A stretch of DNA of 64,000 nt from Sphingomonas sp. LC-1 (GTDB taxonomy: Bacteria > Pseudomonadota > Alphaproteobacteria > Sphingomonadales > Sphingomonadaceae). Of the stretch, positions 44,260 to 52,738 are shown piece by piece. The stretch lies in assembly GCF_025371035.1 (NCBI RefSeq), contig NZ_JANZXB010000002.1, positions 124,001 through 188,000 of the forward strand. The letters are read 5' to 3'. The position numbers were made by a program, and so were the translations under genes. The number at the start of each line of letters is the position of its first letter. The first letter of the stretch is position 1. Under the pieces are notes generated by a model. The model was given only the letters and a program-made list of their open reading frames with translations. It was not told where the DNA came from and did not search any database.

Positions 44260-45035
44260 GGCCGGCCGCCATGAGGATCGCCGCCGCCGCGCTGGCGCTG
44301 CTGTCGCCGCTGTTGATGGCGCAGGCCAAGCCCGTGCTGGTCCCCGACGTGTCGCAGCGCGATATTCAGATCGCCTATAGCTTCACCGGAGCCGAACTGC
44401 TGTTGTTCGGCGCGATCCTCTATCCCGGCGGCCGCCCACCCAGCAACGACCGCCCGACCGATATCGTGGTGGTGGTCAAGGGCCCGACCCAGTCGATCCT
44501 GATCCGCGAGAAGGAGAAGATCGCCGGGCTGTGGGTCAATGCCGGGCGGCTGCGCTATCAGTCGGCACCGTCCTTCTACGCCATCGCCTCGTCCCGCCCG
44601 ATCGAGCGGATCGTCGACGACCGGACGCGCGCCATCTACGAACTCGGGCTCGACAGCCTTCAGCTATCCCCCGCCTCCAACGCCCCCGCCGCCGTCCAGG
44701 CGCGATTCCAGCAAGGTCTGGTCGATCAGCGCCGCCGCGCCGGCCTGTATGTCGAGGCACCGCGCGCCGTCGAGATCACCGACGATGTGCTCTACCGCGC
44801 GCGGGTGACGATTCCGGCGCGGGTGCCGGTGGGGCGTTTCACCGCCGAGACCTTTCTGATCCGCGACGGCCGCGTCCTGGCCGCCGCCGTGCGCGACATC
44901 GACATCCGCAAGTCGGGGTTCGAGCGGTTCGTCGCGCGTGCCGCCGATCGCGCCGCCATCCCCTATGGCCTGACCGCCGTCGCGCTTTCGATCCTGCTGG
45001 GCTGGACCGCCGGCTGGATCGCTCGCCGCGTCTAG
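44256..45035 (+). CDS. TIGR02186 family transmembrane protein, partner of the TSUP exporter
   Basis: 259 residues. Signal peptide (1-24), a periplasmic beta-rich domain (about 30-225) with FTGAELLLFGAILYPGG and VVVKGPTQSILIREKEKIAG, and one C-terminal helix (about 235-255, YGLTAVALSILLGWTAGWIA) followed by RRV. The layout and linkage to a TauE/SafE exporter match the TIGR02186 family. The biochemical role is unknown; perhaps a periplasmic handling subunit of the exporter. A second ATG at 44271 is a possible start. Confidence 0.82.
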   Translation: MRPAAMRIAAAALALLSPLLMAQAKPVLVPDVSQRDIQIAYSFTGAELLLFGAILYPGGRPPSNDRPTDIVVVVKGPTQSILIREKEKIAGLWVNAGRLRYQSAPSFYAIASSRPIERIVDDRTRAIYELGLDSLQLSPASNAPAAVQARFQQGLVDQRRRAGLYVEAPRAVEITDDVLYRARVTIPARVPVGRFTAETFLIRDGRVLAAAVRDIDIRKSGFERFVARAADRAAIPYGLTAVALSILLGWTAGWIARRV

Positions 45036-45114
45036 GCGGTTGTAGATACGGCATTTTAAGGTTCACCGGGGTAGAAGGATCGCCCTTTTCCCCGGATCGG
45101 ACCATGTCGTCTTG

Positions 45115-46761
45115 ATGGACTCCCCCTCGCTCGTCTTCGAACACCCCATGCCATCCCGCCCCGATGCGCCCGTCATCGGCTGGCTTCTGGGCATTGCCGG
45201 GGCGAGCGGACGCATCGTCCTCGACCGGGAAGCGGTGAGCGCTCTGGCGGAGCATGACGACCCGGTGCTGGCGGCGGCGGGGCAGGTCGCGATGCCGGTC
45301 AAGATCCGCCGCGACGATCGCTGGATCATCGGCTCGATCCGCGCCTTGTCGCTCGACCCGGCCAGCGACGCCGCCGCCATCGCGACCGAGATCGACCTGA
45401 TGGGCGAGGGCATGCGTCACGCCGAAACCGGCGAGATGTACGGATTCCGCCGCGGCGTCACCTCCTATCCGCTGCCGGGGGCGACGATCCATGCGATCAC
45501 CGATGCGGAACTGGCGGGCATTCACGCCAATCGCAACATCGCGACGATACGGATCGGCACCGTCCATCCGGCGCGCAGTGTGCCCGCGACCCTGGTGGTC
45601 GATGCGCTGCTGGGTCGCCACTTTGCGGTGCTGGGCTCGACGGGCACCGGCAAGTCGACCGCCACCGCGATGATCCTGCACCGTATCTGCGAACTCGCGC
45701 CGCAGGGTCATATCGTGATGATCGATCCGCATGGCGAATATGCCAGCGCCTTTCACGACAGCGGCCAGATCCACGATGTCGGCAATCTGCGGATGCCCTA
45801 TTGGCTGATGAATTTCGAGGAGCATTGCGAAATCCTCGTCACCGCCGGGTCGGACGATCGCCAGGGCGATATGGATGTCTTGGCACGCTGCCTTCTGGCG
45901 GCGCGGATGCGCAACCGCGCGGCGCAGGACCTGCCCCGCGTCACCGTCGACACGCCGATCCCCTATCTGCTGTCCGACCTGACCAGCCTGTTGTCGCAGG
46001 AGATGAGCAAGCTGGAACGCGCGGGCGATACCGCGCCCTATCTGCGCCTCAAGGCGAAGATCGAGGAGGTGAAGGGCGATCCTCGCTATGCCTTCATGTT
46101 CTCGGGGATGCTGGTCGCCGATACGATGGCGAGCTTTCTCAGCCGTATCCTGCGGATGCCCGGCGGCGGACGGCCCATCTCGATCATCGACGTGTCGGGT
46201 GTCCCCTCCGACGTGACGAGCGTGGTGGTCGCGGTGCTGGCGCGGATGATCTTCGACCATGCCGTCTGGTCACGGCCCGAGGAGCGCCGCCCCGTCCTGA
46301 TGGTCTGCGAAGAGGCGCACCGCTATATCCCCGCCGATGCCGAGCGGGGCTCGGCGGTCGGTCGCGTCCTATCGCGCATCGCCAAGGAAGGGCGCAAATA
46401 TGGCGTCTCGCTGGGACTGGTGACCCAGCGACCGTCGGACCTGTCGGAAAGCGTGCTGTCGCAATGCGGCACCATCATCGCGATGCGCCTGAACAACGAG
46501 CGGGATCAGGCAATGGTCCGCGCGGCGATGCCCGAGGGCGGTCGCGGCCTGCTCGACACCATCTCGGCCCTGCGCAATCGCGAGGCCATATTGTCGGGCG
46601 AGGGCGTAGCCTTTCCGATGCGCGCCAGCCTCGACACTCTGGAGGACGGCAAGCGACCCGCCTCCAACGACATGAAGGTCACCTCGCTCTGGGCGACGCC
46701 GTCGCGGGGCGAAGCCGTGCTGAACGACACCGTGGCGCGGTGGCGGGCGGCGGGGAAATAG
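45115..46761 (+). CDS. HerA-like ATPase (DUF87, HAS-barrel type)
   Basis: 548 residues. N-terminal HAS-type barrel (about 15-130). RecA-like motor with Walker A LGSTGTGKSTAT (about 176-187), a DPHGEYASAF strand, Walker B VLMVCEEAHRYIP, the arginine-finger-like GRVLSRIAKEGRKYG, and VTQRPSDLSESVLSQ. HerA hexamers pump DNA, usually with a NurA nuclease or with effectors in antiphage systems. No nuclease is encoded beside it. The start has no clear ribosome site; ATG 45148 is an alternative. Confidence 0.88.
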   Translation: MDSPSLVFEHPMPSRPDAPVIGWLLGIAGASGRIVLDREAVSALAEHDDPVLAAAGQVAMPVKIRRDDRWIIGSIRALSLDPASDAAAIATEIDLMGEGMRHAETGEMYGFRRGVTSYPLPGATIHAITDAELAGIHANRNIATIRIGTVHPARSVPATLVVDALLGRHFAVLGSTGTGKSTATAMILHRICELAPQGHIVMIDPHGEYASAFHDSGQIHDVGNLRMPYWLMNFEEHCEILVTAGSDDRQGDMDVLARCLLAARMRNRAAQDLPRVTVDTPIPYLLSDLTSLLSQEMSKLERAGDTAPYLRLKAKIEEVKGDPRYAFMFSGMLVADTMASFLSRILRMPGGGRPISIIDVSGVPSDVTSVVVAVLARMIFDHAVWSRPEERRPVLMVCEEAHRYIPADAERGSAVGRVLSRIAKEGRKYGVSLGLVTQRPSDLSESVLSQCGTIIAMRLNNERDQAMVRAAMPEGGRGLLDTISALRNREAILSGEGVAFPMRASLDTLEDGKRPASNDMKVTSLWATPSRGEAVLNDTVARWRAAGK

Positions 46762-46785
46762 GGGGCAGACCGAAGGCCGGGCCTG

Positions 46786-48258
46786 TTACCGTCCCGGCTG
46801 CACCGCGAGCAGGCTCTGCACCTCACGACGGAAGGCACGCAGCTTCGCGCCCGACAATGTCGCGACGCTCGACAGGTTCAGGGTGCGGGGATTGACGGTC
46901 ACACCGTTCTTCCACACTTCCCAGTGAAGGTGCGGGCCGGTCGACATGCCGGTCGATCCGACATAGCCGATCACCTGCCCCTGTTTGACATGAGCGCCGG
47001 ACCGAACGGCGAAGCGGCTCATATGTCCGTAACCGCTCGCCACGCCGCCGCTGTGCGACAGCTTGATGAAATTGCCATAGCCGCCCGACCGCCCGGCGAA
47101 CTGGACGACGCCGTCCATGATCGCGTGGATCGGCGCGCCATAAGGGGCGCCGATGTCGGTCCCCTTGTGCATCCGCATGAAGCCCAGAATCGGGTGCATC
47201 CGCTTGCCGAAGGACGAGGTGATGCGGCCCGCGACGGGCATTCCCATGCTGCCGCGCCGTTCGCTCTGGCCATTGACGTCGTACCACTGGCCGTCATCGT
47301 CATCGGCCAGCCGCGCCAGTTGCACCTTGCGCCCGCCATGATCGAGCCCGGCGAACAGCAACTGGCCGAGCCGCGTCTCGCCGGTCGCCGCCCGTTCGCG
47401 CGCGATGATCAGGTCGAAACTGTCCGACCGCCGCACGTCCCGCCCGACCGAGACATGCGACGACAGCGCCTTGATATAGGCCTCCACCACCTTGGCCGGA
47501 GCCCCGGCGGCCCGCGCCGAGCGGTAGAGGCTTGCCCCCACCAGCCCTTGCAGGCGCAGCGGGGTGCGGTCGATCGCGATGGGCTGCCTGGTCATCGCCA
47601 GCCCCTGCGGCGTGCGGGTCAAGGTCACCGCCAGATCGAAACGCGCGCGCAGCTTCATCCCCTCCAGCGGGCGCGCCACCATCCGGCTGGGTCGCCGCCC
47701 CAGCGTCAGCGCGATACGGGTGCCGGAGGCGATCGCCTCGCCCTCGGTCGCCTGGTCGACCAGATCGGCGGCGGCGCGGGCCTGATCGCGGGAGACCCCG
47801 GCGCGTTGCAGCACGCGGGCGAGCGAGTCGCCCGATCCCATGGTGGCGGACAGGTCGACGCTGGGCCGTTCGGGCGCTTCGGCGAGATGCTCGACCAGAT
47901 CGCCCGCCGCCATGCGCCGGCCGCTATCGGCCCCCAGGGCCAGCGGGGTAATCGCCTGGGCGCGTGCATTCTTCCACGCATCGCCGGTCAGCGGCGCGGG
48001 AGCGCGGGCGGGAATGCGATGGTGAAAGCCCGGTGCCATGGCGATCGTCGCGGCGCAGAGGGTGGAACAGGTCGCCAGGCCCCGCCACCAGTCGCGGCTG
48101 CCGATCTGCGCGCCCAGATCGGGCACCCAGTCGACCCCGCGCATCGCCTGTCGCCACCAGGCCAGCCGTCCGGTCGGGGCGAGCGGAAAGGCCGTCTTCA
48201 ACGGCCGCGCTGCGGTACCGCCGGATACGAGTAATGCGTCGTCGCTGGCCAGGAACAT
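46786..48258 (-). CDS. M23 family peptidoglycan metallopeptidase
   Basis: 490 residues. A cytoplasmic N-terminus (about 50 residues), a membrane helix (about 58-78), an OapA/LysM-like domain (about 130-200, GSGDSLARVLQRAGVSRDQA), and a C-terminal M23 domain with the zinc motifs HKGTDIG (HxxxD) and HLHWEVW (HxH). The motif set is complete, so it should be an active endopeptidase, probably cutting peptidoglycan crosslinks as MepM does. Single gene convergent with the HerA-like gene. Confidence 0.93.
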   Translation of the reverse strand: MFLASDDALLVSGGTAARPLKTAFPLAPTGRLAWWRQAMRGVDWVPDLGAQIGSRDWWRGLATCSTLCAATIAMAPGFHHRIPARAPAPLTGDAWKNARAQAITPLALGADSGRRMAAGDLVEHLAEAPERPSVDLSATMGSGDSLARVLQRAGVSRDQARAAADLVDQATEGEAIASGTRIALTLGRRPSRMVARPLEGMKLRARFDLAVTLTRTPQGLAMTRQPIAIDRTPLRLQGLVGASLYRSARAAGAPAKVVEAYIKALSSHVSVGRDVRRSDSFDLIIARERAATGETRLGQLLFAGLDHGGRKVQLARLADDDDGQWYDVNGQSERRGSMGMPVAGRITSSFGKRMHPILGFMRMHKGTDIGAPYGAPIHAIMDGVVQFAGRSGGYGNFIKLSHSGGVASGYGHMSRFAVRSGAHVKQGQVIGYVGSTGMSTGPHLHWEVWKNGVTVNPRTLNLSSVATLSGAKLRAFRREVQSLLAVQPGR

Positions 48259-48475
48259 GACTAAAGGGTGCGTCCGTCTATCGTCGATCCATGTCGCCGA
48301 TCCCCCCGGCGCACGCTGATCGGGTGTAGGGGGGCGCGGGCAAAGTCAAACACGCTACGCCCTGCTGCCCCGATGCTGCGGTAAAACGTGACCGGACCGG
48401 GCCGAATATCGCGGCGGCGGGCCCATCTTGCTTCATGCCGTTGCAACCGGGCGCGAGAGGCCCGATGTAGGGGAT

Positions 48476-50971
48476 ATGACCAGCCGCGTATCGGGCGCCG
48501 TGACGGCCGTTCTCGGGCCGACCAACACCGGCAAGACGCACCTCGCGATCGAGCGGATGTGCGCGCATAGCAGCGGCATCATCGGCTTTCCCCTCCGCCT
48601 TCTCGCGCGCGAGGTCTATGACCGCGTCGTCGCGCTGAAGGGACCGGAAAAGGTCGCGCTGGTGACGGGCGAGGAAAAGATCGTGCCGCCCGACGCCCGC
48701 TGGTTCCTGTGCACCGCCGAATCCATGCCCGACCGCGACGTCGCCTTCGTCGCGCTGGACGAGGCGCAACTGGGCGCCGATCCCGAGCGCGGTCATGTCT
48801 TTACCGATCGGTTGCTGCACGCGCGCGGCCGGGACGAGACGATGATCCTGGGCTCCGAGGCCCTGAAACCCATGATCCGCGCGCTGGTGCCCGAGGCGGA
48901 GATCGTCGCACGGCCGCGCTTCTCGACCCTGTCCTATGCGGGCGCCAAGAAGATCAGCCGCCTACCCAAGCGCTCGGCCATCGTCGCCTTCTCCGCCGAG
49001 GAGGTCTATGCCGTCGCCGAGATGCTGCGCCGCCTGCGCGGGGGCGCGGCAGTGGTGATGGGGGCGCTGTCCCCGCGCACCCGCAATGCCCAGGTCCAGA
49101 TGTTCCAGGCGGGCGAGGTCGATTATCTCGTCGCCACCGACGCGATCGGCATGGGGCTGAACATGGACGTCGCGCATGTCGCCTTTGCCGGGCTGCACAA
49201 GTTCGACGGCCGCCGCCGCCGTCGCCTGACCGTCGCCGAAATGGCCCAGATCGCCGGGCGCGCCGGGCGGCATCACCGCGACGGCACCTTCGGCGCGCTG
49301 GCCGAGGAAGGCCCCGACGCGTTCCTGCCCGAAGAGATGCTGGCGATCGAGGAGCATCGCTTCCCCCGGCTCGACCATCTTTATTGGCGCGACGGCGATC
49401 CCGACCTGTCGAGCATCGACGCGCTGATCAAGAGCCTGGAGCGCAAGCCCGAGCCTGGCGTGCTGCGCGCCGCGCCGCTCGCCACCGATCTACAGGTTCT
49501 GAAGCGGCTGGCCGACGAACCCTGGGTCCGCGACCGGGTGCGGCGGCCCGCCATGGTCGCGCGGCTGTGGGCGGCGTGCGGGATTCCCGATTTCCGCAAG
49601 GTCGGCATCGATCCCCATGCCCGCTTCGTCTCGCGCGTGTTCGGCCATTTGTCCGAGGGGCTGGGCCATGTCCCGCACCAATGGTTCGCCGACGAGATCG
49701 CGCGGCTGGACAGCATGGCGGGCGATGTCGAGACGCTGGCGGGGCGGCTCTCCGCGATCCGGAGCTGGGCCTATATCGCGCAGCGGGCCGACTGGCTGGC
49801 CGACCCGAAGCATTGGGCCGAGCGAACCCGCGAGATCGAGGAGCGTCTGTCCGACGGGCTTCATACAAGCCTGACCCAGCGTTTCGTCGACAAGCGCACC
49901 ACCGCGCTGATCCGCCGCATCGGCGCGGATGCCGGGGCGCTGCCCGTCACCATCGGCCCCGAGGGCGAGGTGCTGGTCGAGGATCACCCCATCGGGCGGC
50001 TGGAGGGGTTCCGCTTCACCGTCGAGGCGGGGGCGCGGGCCAATGACAAAAGGCTGTTGCTCGCCGCCGCCGAAAAGCGGCTGGGCACCGAACGGTCGCG
50101 TCGGGCCGAGGCGCTGATCGCCGCCGAGCATGACGCGATCGCGATCGTCGAGGATCGGCTGGTCTGGGACGGGCATGGCGTGGCGAGGCTGACCGCCGGC
50201 CCGTCGTTGGGGCGGCCGGTGGTCCGGTTGGAGCGCGATCTGGATTGCCTGAGCCAGCCGCTTCGCGAGCGGGTGAAGGCGCGGCTCGACGGCTGGGTGG
50301 CGCGCTCGCTCGAAAAGCAGGTGCCCGCGATCGTTCGCCTGGCTGGGCTGGCGCGGGAGGCGAAGGCCTCGCCCGCTTTGCGCGCCGTCGCCGCCGCGCT
50401 GGAGGATGCGGGCGGGATCGTGCCGCGCCAGCCGTTGCGGCTGATGATCGACGCCTTGTCGCCCGACGAGCGGCGGCGGCTGCGCGGGCTGGGAATTACC
50501 ATCGGGACGCTCGACATATTCGATGCGCGGTTGCTCAAGCCTGCCGCCGCGGCGTGGCGGCGCACGCTGATGACTCTCTGGGGGCAGAGCCCGGAACTGG
50601 CGCGGATCGGCGCGACCACCTTGCGCCGGGACGAGCCGGGGCGGACCGTGGCCTCGGGCTTTCGGCCCTTGGGCGAGCAGGCGGTGCGGATCGATCTGGT
50701 CGAGCGAATCGCGCGCGCCACCCATGACGCGCGGCAGGGGCGCGGACCGTTCGCACCCGACCCGGCGCTGGCGACCTCGATCGGGCTGGAACCCGCGACG
50801 CTCGACCGGCTGATGGGCGATCTGGGTTTCCGCAAGGTGCGTGGCGACGCCGAGGACCAGGCCCCCCGCTGGATCTGGCGCGGCCGCCCCCCTGCCCGTC
50901 CCGCGCCGCGCGTCGAGGCACGCCCCGGCAACGCCTTCGCCGCGCTTGCCGATTGGGGACGGCCTTCGTGA
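48476..50971 (+). CDS. Suv3-like DEAD/DExH RNA helicase
   Basis: 831 residues. Motif I GPTNTGKTHLAIERM, DEAQ-type motif II in VALDEAQLGADPERG, then TDAIGMGLNMDV and QIAGRAGRHHRDG (motifs V and VI). Suv3-type C-terminal helical part (about 380-480), then a long alpha-proteobacterial extension. Suv3 in mitochondria unwinds RNA for the degradosome; bacterial homologues are little studied. ATG at 48476 is preceded by TAGGGG; an upstream TTG is less likely. Followed by S4 protein, FdxA and CarD genes. Confidence 0.9.
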   Translation: MTSRVSGAVTAVLGPTNTGKTHLAIERMCAHSSGIIGFPLRLLAREVYDRVVALKGPEKVALVTGEEKIVPPDARWFLCTAESMPDRDVAFVALDEAQLGADPERGHVFTDRLLHARGRDETMILGSEALKPMIRALVPEAEIVARPRFSTLSYAGAKKISRLPKRSAIVAFSAEEVYAVAEMLRRLRGGAAVVMGALSPRTRNAQVQMFQAGEVDYLVATDAIGMGLNMDVAHVAFAGLHKFDGRRRRRLTVAEMAQIAGRAGRHHRDGTFGALAEEGPDAFLPEEMLAIEEHRFPRLDHLYWRDGDPDLSSIDALIKSLERKPEPGVLRAAPLATDLQVLKRLADEPWVRDRVRRPAMVARLWAACGIPDFRKVGIDPHARFVSRVFGHLSEGLGHVPHQWFADEIARLDSMAGDVETLAGRLSAIRSWAYIAQRADWLADPKHWAERTREIEERLSDGLHTSLTQRFVDKRTTALIRRIGADAGALPVTIGPEGEVLVEDHPIGRLEGFRFTVEAGARANDKRLLLAAAEKRLGTERSRRAEALIAAEHDAIAIVEDRLVWDGHGVARLTAGPSLGRPVVRLERDLDCLSQPLRERVKARLDGWVARSLEKQVPAIVRLAGLAREAKASPALRAVAAALEDAGGIVPRQPLRLMIDALSPDERRRLRGLGITIGTLDIFDARLLKPAAAAWRRTLMTLWGQSPELARIGATTLRRDEPGRTVASGFRPLGEQAVRIDLVERIARATHDARQGRGPFAPDPALATSIGLEPATLDRLMGDLGFRKVRGDAEDQAPRWIWRGRPPARPAPRVEARPGNAFAALADWGRPS

Positions 50972-50987
50972 GTCCCCTTCACCTCGC

Positions 50988-51079
50988 CACCCCGGCGAAA
51001 GCCGGGGTCCAGTTGCGATGAAGGTCATGGCTCGCCACGCGGCTGCATGGCGACTGGGCCCCGGCCTCCGCCGGGGCGG
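50988..51079. repeat. Family 4 inverted repeat (CCCCGGCGAAAGCCGGGG type)
   Basis: CCCCGG-CGAAAG-CCGGGG hairpin followed by TCCAGTTG at the left (50988-51014), and an inverted right end GACTGGGCCCCGGCCTCCGC to 51079. The outer CCAGT/ACTGG pair lets the whole segment fold. It lies between the helicase and S4 genes, and AATATG-rich bases follow it. Confidence 0.7.
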
Positions 51080-51124
51080 ATAATATGTTTTGGATTTCTC
51101 CGTTGGAAAGGATCGCCTGACCCT

Positions 51125-51445
51125 ATGACGAACCGCGCCCCTGCCCCCGAATCGATGCGGCTCGACCGTTTCCTCTGGTGGGCGCGGATCGCCAAGTCGC
51201 GGGATACAGCGCAGGCGATGGCGTGCGACGGGCATTTCCGGATGGATGGGCGCGCGATCGACCGCGCCCATGCGCCGGTACGGATCGGCAGCATCCTGAC
51301 CTTCGCGCATCATGGTCAGGTGCGCGTGCTGCGGGTGGAATCGCTCCCCGTCCGGCGCGGACCACCCGCCGAAGGACGCGCCTGCTACTGCGATCTGGTC
51401 ACTTCGCCGGTTTCAAGCGTTGACGGATCGTCGCATGCGGCATAG
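51125..51445 (+). CDS. S4-domain RNA-binding protein (HslR-like)
   Basis: 106 residues. The S4 domain (about 10-65) starts [20 protein letters not shown], with basic and aromatic residues typical of HslR-like RNA binding, followed by a Cys-containing tail (ACYC). HslR (Hsp15) rescues stalled 50S subunits carrying nascent chains. The position between a Suv3-like helicase and fdxA is a familiar alphaproteobacterial order. ATG preceded by AAGGAT at longer spacing. Confidence 0.9.
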   Translation: MTNRAPAPESMRLDRFLWWARIAKSRDTAQAMACDGHFRMDGRAIDRAHAPVRIGSILTFAHHGQVRVLRVESLPVRRGPPAEGRACYCDLVTSPVSSVDGSSHAA

Positions 51446-51474
51446 CAGCACGCGTTCGTACCTTGGGAGTTGTC

Positions 51475-51816
51475 ATGACCTACGTCGTCACCGATGCCTG
51501 CATTCGCTGCAAGTATATGGACTGTGTCGAGGTGTGTCCCGTCGACTGCTTCTATGAGGGCGAGAATATGCTCGTCATCAATCCGTCCGAATGCATCGAC
51601 TGCGGCGTGTGCGAACCGGAATGCCCGGCCGAGGCGATCCTGCCCGATACCGAGAGCGGTCTGGAACAGTGGCTGGAGCTGAACAACACCTTCTCCGCCC
51701 AATGGCCCAACGTCACGCGCAAGCTGGACCAGACCCCGCCCGACGCCGATGCGATGAAGGGTGTGGAGAACAAGTACGAACAGTTCTTCAGCCCGGAACC
51801 CGGCAAGGGCGACTAA
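51475..51816 (+). CDS. fdxA: Seven-iron ferredoxin FdxA
   Basis: 113 residues with one [3Fe-4S] and one [4Fe-4S] cluster. The ligands are in [18 protein letters not shown] and [12 protein letters not shown]. The AV-type C-terminal helix is [21 protein letters not shown] lies five bases before the ATG. An 18-base copy of the last codons and stop follows the gene after 10 bases. Confidence 0.97.
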   Translation: MTYVVTDACIRCKYMDCVEVCPVDCFYEGENMLVINPSECIDCGVCEPECPAEAILPDTESGLEQWLELNNTFSAQWPNVTRKLDQTPPDADAMKGVENKYEQFFSPEPGKGD

Positions 51817-51844
51817 CCGGGACGTGCCCGGCAAGGGCGACTGA
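51799..51844 (+). repeat. Tandem duplication of the fdxA 3' end
   Basis: CCCGGCAAGGGCGACTAA (51799-51816, the end of fdxA with its stop) is repeated as CCCGGCAAGGGCGACTGA at 51827-51844, 28 bases later, with one change in the stop codon. It looks like a small recent slippage duplication. Confidence 0.9.
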
Positions 51845-51853
51845 TCCAAGGTC

Positions 51854-51878
51854 ATTCCGCCCCTTGCAGGGGAGGAAT
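51854..51878. repeat. Family 3 short palindrome after fdxA
   Basis: ATTCCGCCCC-N5-GGGGAGGAAT, one mismatch, same element as at 21-46 and 2112-2136. It lies between fdxA and carD in a 277-base gap. The rest of that gap holds no gene and probably contains the carD promoter. Confidence 0.65.
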
Positions 51879-52093
51879 GTTTCGGTGCGGCGCTGAATGG
51901 TTCCCGTTACCCTGCACATATGCTGGTAATTTTGTTGCGACCATGCTATATGGTTCCGCGACGGGCCTAGCTGTTTTCGCGACCGCCCGCCTTTGATGTG
52001 TTCGACCCTTCCTTCCCGAGGCCGACTTGATCAGTGGACCCATTTCCGCTCGTTCGGCGCTCGCGTGAAGGCCCTGATCCGGAAAGGCCCCCA

Positions 52094-52627
52094 ATGGCTG
52101 CCAAGGCGCTCCACTTCGACGTCGGTGACTATGTCGTGTATCCCAAACATGGCGTGGGCCGCGTTATAGAGCTGCAAAAGCAGGAAATCGCAGGGATGCA
52201 GCTCGAACTCTATGTGCTGCGGTTCGAAAAGGAGCGCATGACGCTCCGCGTTCCCACCAACAAGGCCGAGTCGGTCGGCATGCGCAAGCTGTCCTCGGAC
52301 AAGACCATGCGTGAGGCGATGGAAACGCTGAAGGGCAAGCCCAAGGTCAAGCGGACCATGTGGTCGCGCCGTGCCCAGGAATATGAAGCCAAGATCAACT
52401 CGGGCGACCTGGTGTCGATCGCCGAAGTGGTCCGCGACCTGTTCCGCGCCGACGACCAGCCCGAGCAAAGCTATTCCGAGCGGCAGATCTTCGAAGCGGC
52501 CACCAGCCGCCTCGCCCGCGAACTCGCCGCGATGGAAGAGGTGGACGAGCCCCGCGCCCAGGAGAAGATCCTGGAAATCCTGCGCGCCGCGGCCGCCATC
52601 TATAATAAGGAAAAGCCTGCGGCCTGA
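52094..52627 (+). CDS. CarD/CdnL family RNA-polymerase-binding transcription regulator
   Basis: 177 residues. N-terminal RNA-polymerase-interacting Tudor-like domain (about 1-65) starting FDVGDYVVYPKHGVGRV, and a C-terminal helical DNA-binding domain with TMWSRRAQEYEAKINSGD and LVSIAEVVRDLFRA. CdnL stabilises open complexes at rRNA and growth promoters in alphaproteobacteria. An intrinsic terminator follows. The 277-base upstream gap holds a family 3 palindrome and AT-richer bases. Confidence 0.95.
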   Translation: MAAKALHFDVGDYVVYPKHGVGRVIELQKQEIAGMQLELYVLRFEKERMTLRVPTNKAESVGMRKLSSDKTMREAMETLKGKPKVKRTMWSRRAQEYEAKINSGDLVSIAEVVRDLFRADDQPEQSYSERQIFEAATSRLARELAAMEEVDEPRAQEKILEILRAAAAIYNKEKPAA

Positions 52628-52652
52628 CGCCGTCGGTCTCGACCTGACGATC

Positions 52653-52684
52653 AGGGGCGGTCCCATCCGGGGCCGCCCCTTTTC
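52653..52684 (+). terminator. Rho-independent terminator of carD
   Basis: An 11-base stem starting GGGGCGG and ending CCGCCCC, one G-U pair, ATCC loop, followed by TTTTC. Twenty-six bases after the carD stop. Confidence 0.92.
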
Positions 52685-52708
52685 ATTTGCGTGCCGCACG
52701 TCCTCTAG

Positions 52709-52728
52709 TGTATTGTGCAAGCAATACA
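52709..52728. promoter_or_regulatory. Operator-like inverted repeat upstream of the first GIN-domain gene
   Basis: TGTATTG-N6-CAATACA, 7-base perfect arms, ending 10 bases before the start codon and overlapping the ribosome-site region (AGGAG at 52728-52732). A repressor bound here would block transcription or translation. No regulator gene is adjacent. Confidence 0.45.
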
Positions 52729-52738
52729 GGAGATCGTC

